This document shows positions 28,190 to 35,591 of a stretch of 64,000 nt of DNA, in pieces. Below the pieces are notes generated by a model that searched no databases, was not told the origin of the DNA, and worked only from the letters and a program-made list of their open reading frames with translations. A program made the position numbers and the translations under genes. How positions within the stretch are numbered: the first letter of the stretch is position 1; each line of letters begins with the position of its first letter. This DNA comes from Alphaproteobacteria bacterium (lineage in GTDB: Bacteria; Pseudomonadota; Alphaproteobacteria; Thalassobaculales; Thalassobaculaceae), in NCBI GenBank assembly GCA_022822665.1, contig JAJEAR010000042.1, forward strand, positions 24,431 to 88,430. The letters are read 5' to 3'.

Positions 28190-31100
28190 ATGGCTGTGAC
28201 TGCCAGAAAATACAACCCGGGCTTTCTCTCTGTCGAAGAACTGGTCGCGACCTTCTGCGTACGGACAACGGAGTACGAGTCCCTGGTCGAGGCGTTGCGC
28301 GAGTGCTCGGGTAGCGCCAACTCCCATCAGATCGTGATCGGGCCGCGCGGCAGCGGGAAGACAAGCCTTCTGCTACGGATCGCGGCGGAGGTGCTGCGTG
28401 ATGCCGATCTATCGGCGCGCTTCTTCCCAATCGTGTTCGCGGAGGAAAGCTACGAGGTCTCCACCGCGGGCGAGTTCTGGCTCGAGTGCGTATCCCGGCT
28501 GGCCGATCAGGCACCGCGCAGGGATGGAGATGTCGACCTGCACCGCACCTTCGGGGAACTGCGCACCATCCATGATGACCGGATGCTGGAGGACCGGTGT
28601 CTCGGGGTTCTGCAGGACTTTGCCGACCGGGAAGAAAAGCGCCTCGTGCTGTTCGTCGAGAACCTCAACACGATGTTCAGGGACATGGGCGACAAGGACG
28701 CGGGCTGGCGGTTGCGGAAGCTGCTGCAGACCGAACCGAGGATCGTTTTGCTGGCGAGCGCGACCAGCCGGTTCGACCAGATAGACGATCCGAAGGAAGC
28801 GCTCTACGAGCTCTTCCGGATGATCCGGTTGCATCCCCTGGACACGGAAGGCTGCGCGACCTTGTGGCGGACGGTGTCGGGGCAGGACCGGGCGCCGCAG
28901 ACGATCCAGGCTTTGCGGATTCTCACCGGCGGCAACCCGAGGCTGCTGACGATCGTGGCCCGGTTCGGCGCCAATCTGTCGTTCCGCGAGCTGATGGCTG
29001 ATCTTCTCGACCTGGTCGATGACCATACCGAGTATTTCAGGAGCCATCTTGAGTCGCTCCCGGCGCAGGAGCGAAAGGTGTACCTCGCCCTTGCCAATCT
29101 CTGGAAACCGGCGAACACACGCGAGATCGCGGACCGGGCGAGGCTCGGGACCAGCAAGTGCAGCGCACAACTGGCTCGCCTGGTCGAGCGGGGTGCGGTG
29201 GAGGTGAGCGGTGGTAGTGCGCGGAGAAAGCTCTATTACCTGACCGAGCGGCTCTACAACATCTACTACCTGATGCGGCGGGCGCGCGGGCCGGCGCCGC
29301 TGATCGATGCGCTGATCCGCTTCATGGAAGCCTACTACTCGACCGACGAGCTTAAGCAGCTCGGGATCCGCATGGCGCGTGAAGCGTCGGGATTCGACCG
29401 GGGTGCGTTGGAGCTCCACCGGATGGCGTTCGAGCATCTTGTCGGACTGCCGTCGCTCGAAGCGCATCGCGAAGAACTGCTTTCGCGTGCGCCGTATGCC
29501 CTTGCGAATGTGTCCAGTGAGTTTTCTGCACTATCTCCGGCGCCGTCGGCCGCGCGGGAACTCTTCACCAAGGCGCTGGCGCTGGCGGAAAGAGGCCCCT
29601 TGCAGGACGCCGTGGCGGCCTGGGACGAGGTTGTCCGAAGGTTCGGGGAGAGCGACGCACCGGCGGATCTCGAACAGGTGTCGTTGGCACTCGTCAACAA
29701 GGCAAAGGCGTTGGACCAGCTGGGAAGAGTAGAAGAATCGCTGGCGGTGCTGGACGGCGTGGTGCGGCGTTTCGGGGCGGATAACGCGGAAGGCCACACT
29801 CTCGCGGCGGCGACGGCGCTCGCGAGCAAAGGTGGAGTGCTGAGCAATCTGGACCGGCACACTGAAGCGCTAGCCGCTTGGGAAGAGATCGCGCGACGCT
29901 TCGGTAAGAGCCGGGTGCCGGCGCTTGAGTCGCTGGTAACCAACGCGCGGGTCGGGACGGCGCTCGCGCTGAATGCGTTGAACCGGCCTCGGGAAGCTCT
30001 GCAAGCCTGCGATGAAGCGCTGGAACGCTTTGGCAAGGACGGTTCGCTCGATCTTCACAGTGAAGTGGCGACCGTCATGGTCGGGCGGGGTCTTGCACTC
30101 GCGGGTCTGGGCCGCGTCGACGAGGCGATAGACGCCTGGGGTGGCGTCGTGGAGCGTTTCGGCACGAGCGACTCCATCAGAGTCGTCGAACAGGTGGTCT
30201 ACGCGTTAGCGAACATCGGCACCGCGCACTTCCAGTTGGACCGGCTGGAGGAGGCTCTGGCCGTGTTCAACCGGGTTGTGGAAGGTGACAAGGCAAGCGA
30301 TGCGCCGATCCTGCGGGAGGTGGTGGCATACTGTTTTGCCAAGAGAGGCAACGTGCTGGCCGTGCTGAAGCGGGAAACGGAAGCGCTCTCTTCGTGGGAC
30401 GAGGCGATCAGAGCTTTCGGAGCAAGTGGTTCGCCAAAAACGGCGGAACCGTTCTGCGAGGCCCTGATGAACAAGGCTGCGGCGCTGCACAACGCCGGAG
30501 GATTCGGGGATGCGCTGCATCTGTGGGGCGACGTGGTGGAACGGTTTGGGGCCGACGACCGCCCTGACCTCCTTGCCATGGTTGCGACGGCGCAGAAGAA
30601 CCGGGGGCGGTTGCTGGAACGGCTGGGCCAATTCGAAGAGGCGCTGGCGGTCTGGGACGAGATCGAACGGCGTTATGGAAACAGCGATGAGCCGGAAATT
30701 TCGAAGCTGTTTGCTTCATCCTTGGTCAGAAAGGGTACGACGCTCGCCCGTCTGAACCGGCAGGAGGACGCGATCGAAGTTTGGAGCATAGTTGAGTGCC
30801 AGTTCGGAAAGGACGACGTATCGCCGTATTGCGAGGAGATTGCGACGGCTGTCTTGAATAAAGTGAATGTGCTGAATCTGTTGGACAGGCCAGAAGATGC
30901 CCTTGAGACCTGTGACGAGGCGCTCCGGCGATTTGGAAGCACAAACGAGCCCTGCAGTGTTGAGGCCGTCGCACAGACTCTCGTCTGGAAGGGTGCCTTG
31001 CTGGTCGCTCTGAACCGAACCGAGGAAGGATTCGTGGCGTGGGACGAGGTTGTCCGAAGGTTCGAGGCGAGTGATGTGCCGGCACTTCGCGACACGGCGG

Positions 31101-31564
31101 AAACTGCGTTGTATGCGCGGGCGCAGCACGAACTGGCTGAAGGCACCTCACGGACTGCCGTTACGTTTCTCGACCGCGCGCTGTTGCAGGCGCGGGCAGG
31201 CAATCTGGAGAACAGGCTACGTGGCCATCTGATCCGGGCCCGGGCGCACCTGGCGGAGGGCGATAGTGAAGCATGCGTCCGTGATGTTGAGACTGCGCTG
31301 TTGATCCTCCCTGAACTGAACATCTTGCCGAGGGACGTGCTGGTGGTTCTGGCCGATCTCGCGTCGGGTGTCGGGCCCGAGAGGATGTGCGATCTGATCA
31401 AGTCATCGCCAGCCGACAATCTCCTGCTTCCGTTGAGGACGGCGCTGGAACGGGAACTCGGGTTGGAACCGAGGGTGGCCAGGGAAGTCGAAGAGATTGC
31501 CGAAGACATACGCCGGGAATTGCTCGCCCGGCCTGTCCACAAGGTTGGGAGACCGACGGCCTGA
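28190..31564 (+). CDS. P-loop NTPase with winged helix and twelve 43-residue TPR-like repeats
   Basis: 1124 residues. NTPase domain about 25-270: Walker A G-P-R-G-S-G-K-T (51-58); the Walker B strand is L-V-L-F-V-E-N-L (E157-N158), so the usual Asp is not in place. A winged helix follows at about 290-365 (T-R-E-I-A-D-R-A-R-L-G-T-S-K-C-S to L-Y-N-I-Y-Y-L-M-R-R). From about 478 come twelve repeats with an exact mean period of 43 residues and core W-D-E-V-V-R-R-F-G-x-S-D ... N-K-x-x-x-L-x-x-L-x-R-x-E-E-A-L. The tail is alpha-helical. This is STAND architecture: NTPase, winged helix, then a repeat sensor. No nuclease, TIR, protease or membrane domain is visible. Codon choice is visibly more relaxed and AT-richer than in neighbours, suggesting transfer. 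Confidence 0.88.
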   Translation: MAVTARKYNPGFLSVEELVATFCVRTTEYESLVEALRECSGSANSHQIVIGPRGSGKTSLLLRIAAEVLRDADLSARFFPIVFAEESYEVSTAGEFWLECVSRLADQAPRRDGDVDLHRTFGELRTIHDDRMLEDRCLGVLQDFADREEKRLVLFVENLNTMFRDMGDKDAGWRLRKLLQTEPRIVLLASATSRFDQIDDPKEALYELFRMIRLHPLDTEGCATLWRTVSGQDRAPQTIQALRILTGGNPRLLTIVARFGANLSFRELMADLLDLVDDHTEYFRSHLESLPAQERKVYLALANLWKPANTREIADRARLGTSKCSAQLARLVERGAVEVSGGSARRKLYYLTERLYNIYYLMRRARGPAPLIDALIRFMEAYYSTDELKQLGIRMAREASGFDRGALELHRMAFEHLVGLPSLEAHREELLSRAPYALANVSSEFSALSPAPSAARELFTKALALAERGPLQDAVAAWDEVVRRFGESDAPADLEQVSLALVNKAKALDQLGRVEESLAVLDGVVRRFGADNAEGHTLAAATALASKGGVLSNLDRHTEALAAWEEIARRFGKSRVPALESLVTNARVGTALALNALNRPREALQACDEALERFGKDGSLDLHSEVATVMVGRGLALAGLGRVDEAIDAWGGVVERFGTSDSIRVVEQVVYALANIGTAHFQLDRLEEALAVFNRVVEGDKASDAPILREVVAYCFAKRGNVLAVLKRETEALSSWDEAIRAFGASGSPKTAEPFCEALMNKAAALHNAGGFGDALHLWGDVVERFGADDRPDLLAMVATAQKNRGRLLERLGQFEEALAVWDEIERRYGNSDEPEISKLFASSLVRKGTTLARLNRQEDAIEVWSIVECQFGKDDVSPYCEEIATAVLNKVNVLNLLDRPEDALETCDEALRRFGSTNEPCSVEAVAQTLVWKGALLVALNRTEEGFVAWDEVVRRFEASDVPALRDTAETALYARAQHELAEGTSRTAVTFLDRALLQARAGNLENRLRGHLIRARAHLAEGDSEACVRDVETALLILPELNILPRDVLVVLADLASGVGPERMCDLIKSSPADNLLLPLRTALERELGLEPRVAREVEEIAEDIRRELLARPVHKVGRPTA

Positions 31565-31723
31565 TCGTTTCAGGCAACCCGGTTGCGATGGAACCGGATG
31601 GAAGAAAGTAATGAAGCCGTGCGCTGCTCTTGTGCCGAAAGCGAGCAGTTTCTGCATCAACTTGTTGTTTTCGCTGGAATACTCGAGCCCGGTCTCCGGG
31701 CCGGAAATGCCGTGGCAGGCCAC
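31565..31723. other. short convergent intergenic region
   Basis: Between the TPR-NTPase gene and the small membrane ORF on the other strand. Only a minor CAACC-C-GGTTG dyad is seen just after the NTPase stop, too short to call a terminator. Confidence 0.4.
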
Positions 31724-31990
31724 TCAGGCCGCGGACGAGCCGTCTCCGACAGCCGGAGCGTGCGCAATCAGTGCCCGAAGGGCCGTCATCGCCTCCTCGT
31801 GACGGCGAAGTCCTTCGTCCATGGCCTCCTTGTGACGACGCAGGTCGGCTTCGCGCGCTTCGCGACGGTCCTTCGCCCGCTCTTCTGACGAGCGGTGCAT
31901 TTCGACGATCCCACGCCAGATCAGGAAGCAGGCAGAGCCGCCGACCAGAATGGTCGCGGCAGCAATGGCGACAGTCGCCCATGCCGTAAT
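31724..31990 (-). CDS. small membrane protein with charged coiled-coil tail, non-canonical start
   Basis: Reading the minus strand gives up to 88 residues: one hydrophobic helix (A-T-V-A-I-A-A-A-T-I-L-V-G-G-S-A-C-F-L-I-W) followed by a highly charged helix with E-E-R-A-K-D-R-R-E-A-R-E-A-D-L-R-R-H and two related R-R-H-(K/E)-E-A-M segments, ending in TGA at 31724. The architecture is coherent, which argues for real coding. There is no ATG, GTG or TTG ahead of the membrane helix; ATT at 31990, behind GGAGG, is the best candidate, and the only in-frame ATG (31900) would remove the helix. Alternatives: a rare ATT start, or a start lost by frameshift from the ATG at about 32007. It converges on the NTPase/TPR operon. 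Confidence 0.5.
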   Translation of the reverse strand: MTAWATVAIAAATILVGGSACFLIWRGIVEMHRSSEERAKDRREAREADLRRHKEAMDEGLRRHEEAMTALRALIAHAPAVGDGSSAA

Positions 31991-32244
31991 GAGCTGGGGT
32001 CCTCCATCAGGCTGCTTCCTGCGGTTACCGGCGTCCGGACCAGGTCCAGAACTTTACCATCCGCCCCTTATACACCGGCTTTAATGGCCTTCGCCAAACC
32101 GACCCATGCGGGGCAGGGTGCTCACGCGGGGAGCCAGCCGGCACTGACGCCGGGCGGTCGCCCGGGGCCGGATCGAGCCGATTGACACTGGCTCGACCTG
32201 CCTGTCATGGAAGCCGCACCGATGATCCCGGGGGAGACATGCGA

Positions 32245-32949
32245 ATGGGAACCGGAAAGGTCGCCGTCATCACCGCCGCGGGCAGCGGCATGGGCGCGGC
32301 CGCCGCGAGGCGGCTGGCGGGTGACGGGTACAGTGTCGCGGTCCTGTCGTCATCCGGCAGGGGCGAGGCGCTCGCAACCGAACTCGGCGGGTTCGGCGTG
32401 ACCGGGTCCAACCGGTCGAATGCCGACCTGCAGCGCCTGGTCGACGGCGCCGTCGAACGCTGGGGACGGATCGACGTGCTGGTCAACAGCGCCGGGCATG
32501 GTCCGCGCGGCCCGCTGCTCGAACTGACCGACGAGGACTGGCATGCCGGAATGGAGGTCTACTTCCTCTCGGCCGTCCGGCCGGTCCGGCTCGTCACGCC
32601 GGTCATGGAGCAGCAGCGGTCGGGCGCCATCATCAACATCTCTACCTTTGCCGCCTTCGAACCCGACCCCACCTTTCCGACCTCGGGCGTGTTCCGGGCA
32701 GGGCTTGCGTCATGGACCAAGCTCTACTGCGACAGGTACGCGGCGTCCGGCATCCGGATGAACAACGTCCTGCCGGGGTTCATCGACAGCCTGCCGGAGA
32801 ACCCGGCGTTCCGCGAGCGCATTCCCATGGCCCGCTACGGAAGCGTGGACGAGATCGCCGCGACCGTCGCCTTCCTGGCGTCACCGGGATCCGGCTACAT
32901 CACCGGTCAGAACCTGCGCGTTGACGGCGGGATCACGCGGAGCGTCTGA
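32245..32949 (+). CDS. SDR-family protein lacking the Tyr-x3-Lys pair
   Basis: A 234-residue short-chain dehydrogenase fold. The cofactor loop is T-A-A-G-S-G-M-G, then V-N-S-A-G-H-G and N-I-S-T-F-A-A-F-E-P. Where the catalytic Y-x3-K belongs the chain reads T-S-G-V-F-R-A-G-L-A-S-W-T-K-L-Y, so Tyr is Ser/Gly and Lys is Arg. The remainder (R-M-N-N-V-L-P-G-F-I-D-S, Y-I-T-G-Q-N-L-R-V-D-G-G) is intact. Of two ATGs (32239, 32245), the second has the better spacing from GGGGGAG. Either it uses different catalytic residues or it is a non-oxidoreductase. Stop is 14 bases from the convergent speE. Confidence 0.85.
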   Translation: MGTGKVAVITAAGSGMGAAAARRLAGDGYSVAVLSSSGRGEALATELGGFGVTGSNRSNADLQRLVDGAVERWGRIDVLVNSAGHGPRGPLLELTDEDWHAGMEVYFLSAVRPVRLVTPVMEQQRSGAIINISTFAAFEPDPTFPTSGVFRAGLASWTKLYCDRYAASGIRMNNVLPGFIDSLPENPAFRERIPMARYGSVDEIAATVAFLASPGSGYITGQNLRVDGGITRSV

Positions 32950-32963
32950 GCTGCCGGCCGGGA

Positions 32964-33812
32964 TCACGCCATAAGGGCGAGTATGCTGGCGGGCAGCGCG
33001 AAGGCCGCCGCGTGGACTTCCGGGGTGTAGTAGCGGGTCCCGAACCCCGCGTGTTTGAACCGCCGGGTCAGTTCGGCCACCCCGGTCCGGCGCAACGCCG
33101 CGTTGTCACTGGCCCAGCCGAAGGCCATGTGTCCGCCCTGGTAGGTGGGTACCGGGGCGAGGTAGAACCAGACGTCGGCGAATGATGGACCGAGCCGCCG
33201 GTAACTGTCGGTCAGTTCCCCGCCCTGCACGTGCGGAACCCCGTTTTGGGTCACCAGCACCCCGCCCGGCGCCAGCCGGTCCCGGCAGGCACGGTAGAAC
33301 GCCTCGGAAAACAGCACCTCGCCGGGCCCGACCGGGTCGGTGGAATCGATGATGATGACGTCCCAGCTCCCGGTGGCCTCGGCCACGAAACGGGCACCGT
33401 CGGCGATGACCAGCTCAAGGCGCGGGTCGGACAGGGCGCCATCGGCAAGTGACGGCATCCAGGTGGCGCACAGGTCGACCACCTCCCGGTCGATCTCGAC
33501 CATGGTCAGCGCCTCGACGCTGCGGTGCCGGAGCACCTCGCGCGCGGTTCCGCCATCACCGCCACCGATGACGAGCACACGCGAGGCGCTGCCGTGGCCG
33601 AGAATCGGCACGTGGGTCAGCATCTCGTGGTAGATGAACTCGTCGCCCTCGGTGGTCTGGACGATGCCGTCAAGCGCCAGGACCCGTCCGAACAGCCTGT
33701 TCTCGAAGATCAGCAATTCCTGCTGACCGGTCGAGGAGCGGAACAGGACCCGGTCCATGGACAGCCCCTGGGTCAGCCCCGGGTGCAGCGCCTCCTCGAA
33801 CCATTCGGTCAC
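32964..33812 (-). CDS. speE: spermidine synthase
   Basis: Transfers the aminopropyl group of decarboxylated SAM to putrescine. 282 residues: F-G-R-V-L-A-L-D-G-I-V-Q-T-T-E-G-D-E-F, the SAM-binding V-I-G-G-G-D-G-G-T-A-R-E, M-V-E-I-D, and the catalytic D-S-T-D-P-V-G-P. The start is GTG 33812, overlapping the speD stop (GTGA), so the two genes are translationally coupled. The much longer open frame running to 34118 is speD's shadow. Confidence 0.95.
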   Translation of the reverse strand: MTEWFEEALHPGLTQGLSMDRVLFRSSTGQQELLIFENRLFGRVLALDGIVQTTEGDEFIYHEMLTHVPILGHGSASRVLVIGGGDGGTAREVLRHRSVEALTMVEIDREVVDLCATWMPSLADGALSDPRLELVIADGARFVAEATGSWDVIIIDSTDPVGPGEVLFSEAFYRACRDRLAPGGVLVTQNGVPHVQGGELTDSYRRLGPSFADVWFYLAPVPTYQGGHMAFGWASDNAALRRTGVAELTRRFKHAGFGTRYYTPEVHAAAFALPASILALMA

Positions 33813-34231
33813 GTGACGATCCCGCGGCGATGATCCCCGATCTGGACCGACTCGGGGCTGAAGGCTGCGGTGAACACCGGGATTGCCCGGTGCGGGTCGG
33901 TGTCGCCGCACATGAACACGTCGAGTGCCGCGTAGCGTCGTTCCGGCCAGGTGTGGATGCTGATATGTGACTCGGCCAGGACCGCGATCCCCGACACCCC
34001 GCCTTCGGGCGAGAACCGGTGCAGGTGCAGGTGCAGTATGGTCGCGCCGGACGCGTCCACGGCCCGGATCAACGTGTGCCGGACATGTTCCACGTCGTCG
34101 AGATTCGATGCACCCCACAGATCGATGATCAGGTGGGTGCCTGCAAATGTCATGCCGTCACGGCGTGTGAAGTGGTCGGGGTGGCCGTCGTCCACGGCTT
34201 CGGGCCGGGGAACAACAACCGTCCGGTTCAT
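33809..34231 (-). CDS. speD: S-adenosylmethionine decarboxylase proenzyme, class 1B
   Basis: Makes decarboxylated SAM for SpeE. 140 residues, with the self-cleavage site E-S-H-I-S-I-H-T-W-P-E, in which the Ser becomes the pyruvoyl cofactor, and G-T-H-L-I-I-D-L-W-G-A early on. ATG 34231 is taken; the frame stays open to 34372 but the added residues are unrelated. Forms the two-gene polyamine operon with speE. Confidence 0.95.
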   Translation of the reverse strand: MNRTVVVPRPEAVDDGHPDHFTRRDGMTFAGTHLIIDLWGASNLDDVEHVRHTLIRAVDASGATILHLHLHRFSPEGGVSGIAVLAESHISIHTWPERRYAALDVFMCGDTDPHRAIPVFTAAFSPESVQIGDHRRGIVT

Positions 34232-34280
34232 GGACCAGCCCCTGGCACCCCGGAGCGGGCGGTCAAGGCGTTGCAACGGA

Positions 34281-34517
34281 TCATTTGGCCAATACCGTCC
34301 TACGGGCCCGGCGCCGCGTGACGCGCCGCGCACGCGGCGCCGCATCTCCGCGCCGCCTGTGCAGCTCGTCAAGCACGTCGCGCTTTTCCTGGTCCGAGAA
34401 CCGGGACCAGCGGGCCACTTCCTTCAGCGTGCGCCAGCACCCGAGACAGTACCCGGTCTGGGCATTGATCTGGCAGACGCCGACACACGGTGAAATGATC
34501 GGAAAATCCTGCTCCAT
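34281..34517 (-). CDS. DUF1289 domain protein
   Basis: A 78-residue protein with the four cysteines of DUF1289: S-P-C-V-G-V-C-Q-I-N and G-Y-C-L-G-C-W-R-T, then E-V-A-R-W-S-R-F-S-D-Q-E-K. The tail is very basic (R-R-V-T-R-R-R-A-R-R). Probably binds a metal; function not established. ATG 34517 fits the domain start. Located 50 bases upstream of speD on the same strand. Confidence 0.85.
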   Translation of the reverse strand: MEQDFPIISPCVGVCQINAQTGYCLGCWRTLKEVARWSRFSDQEKRDVLDELHRRRGDAAPRARRVTRRRARRTVLAK

Positions 34518-34596
34518 GAGCTCTGTGTCCCAGAACCGGTACCGACGTCCACACATGGCGTGTCAACGCCTTGAGAGCAAGAGGAAAATCGATCCT

Positions 34597-35169
34597 TCAG
34601 GCGGCGAGGTGGTCGTCTTCCCGCCGGTAGGCGGCCACGAGGCCCGCAAAGGCGTCAATCGCAGCACCCGCACTCTCCGAACCCGCACCGGTTACCAGCG
34701 CCGTGTCGGTCACGACCGGTTCGTCCTGCCACGTCGCTCCCGACGTGGTCATGATTTCCTGCAGGGACGCGGTACCCGTCACCGTGCGACCGGCCGCGCT
34801 CTCGGCCAGGACGAGCAGACCGACGGCGTCTCCGACCAGCGCGACCGGCATGCTGGCGCGCATGAACGCCTTCAGGACCCTGAGGGAATGCGGATCTTCC
34901 GCCATCTTCTCCACGCTGCGCTGCCCGCCGGGTATCATCAGGCCGTCATAATCGATCGCGAGGGTGTCGACGAGGTCGACATCCACCGGGAAGAAGTGGC
35001 CCCAGCTGTCGTCGTACCAGCCGTGGACCAGGCCGTTGGCACGGGAAACGACCCTGATGGTTGCCCCGAGCTTGATCAGGCGCTTCTGGGCGCCGGTGAA
35101 ATCGATCTCGTCGAATCCGTTGGCGACCATCAGGGCAATGACTTTTCCAGCGAGCGGCGTGTCACTCAT
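34597..35169 (-). CDS. DJ-1/PfpI-superfamily protein without the nucleophilic cysteine
   Basis: A 190-residue protein of the DJ-1/PfpI fold: N-G-F-D-E-I-D-F-T at the start (E21 is the family's conserved Glu), D-Y-D-G-L-M-I-P-G-G, and then P-V-A-L-V-G-D-A-V-G-L-L where the family has A-x-C-H-G. The Cys position is Val112 and the following His is Gly. The glyoxalase/deglycase/protease chemistry of the family needs that Cys, so the protein must do something else or be a binding protein. Stands alone, upstream of a divergent tRNA-containing region. Confidence 0.82.
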   Translation of the reverse strand: MSDTPLAGKVIALMVANGFDEIDFTGAQKRLIKLGATIRVVSRANGLVHGWYDDSWGHFFPVDVDLVDTLAIDYDGLMIPGGQRSVEKMAEDPHSLRVLKAFMRASMPVALVGDAVGLLVLAESAAGRTVTGTASLQEIMTTSGATWQDEPVVTDTALVTGAGSESAGAAIDAFAGLVAAYRREDDHLAA

Positions 35170-35376
35170 ATTGATCTCCAGTTGGTTGAATGGCGATGTA
35201 CCGGGTGGATCGTCAGTGATCCGCAGGCGTCGACCGCGAACCGCGATGGCATGGATGCCCGCCCGGGAACCGTCGACGGTACGGGAAGTAACGAGTATGG
35301 CGTGTAGGTCAGAGTGCGTGACCTACTCCGAAGTGCCGCATTTTGCAACACCCGGAGCATCACGCCCGATCGGTTC

Positions 35377-35394
35377 CCGCGGCGTTCGCCGCGG
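35377..35394 (-). terminator. stem-loop downstream of tRNA-Gly
   Basis: Perfect 7-bp stem CCGCGGC/GCCGCGG with a four-base loop, four bases beyond the CCA end of tRNA-Gly in the direction of transcription. No strong T run follows, so it may be a processing or termination hairpin. Confidence 0.45.
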
Positions 35395-35398
35395 TTCG

Positions 35399-35472
35399 TG
35401 GAGCGGGTGAGGGGAATCGAACCCCTATATCCAGCTTGGGAAGCTGGCATTCTACCGTTGAATTACACCCGC
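35399..35472 (-). tRNA. tRNA-Gly (anticodon CCC)
   Basis: Full cloverleaf on the minus strand: acceptor GCGGGTG pairs with the CACCCGC side, discriminator T, genomic CCA. Anticodon stem CCAGC/GCTGG with loop TTCCCAA gives anticodon CCC, reading GGG. T arm GTTCGATTC. Confidence 0.96.
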
Positions 35473-35591
35473 CCTGTTCCTTCACGCTACCACGCCCGCT
35501 CGAGCGCTGCCAGTCCGCCGGCGGGCCGGTTGCCTGCCGCGGACGGGCGGGCCTATCGTGGCCGCCGACGTCGGTGCCGCGGGGGAGGGAT

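Noticed and set aside
25559..28327. 922-residue open frame on the minus strand
   Set aside because: Antisense to the NTPase gene and extending into the acyl-CoA ligase in another frame; composition is Arg/Pro/His-rich with no domain. A GC-driven shadow.
31398..31982. 194-residue minus-strand frame overlapping the TPR gene end
   Set aside because: Product is Ser/Arg/Gly-rich and incoherent; a neighbouring frame gives the membrane/coiled-coil protein that is listed.
34231..34372. N-terminal extension of speD
   Set aside because: The family begins near the ATG at 34231, and the extension has no conserved residue.
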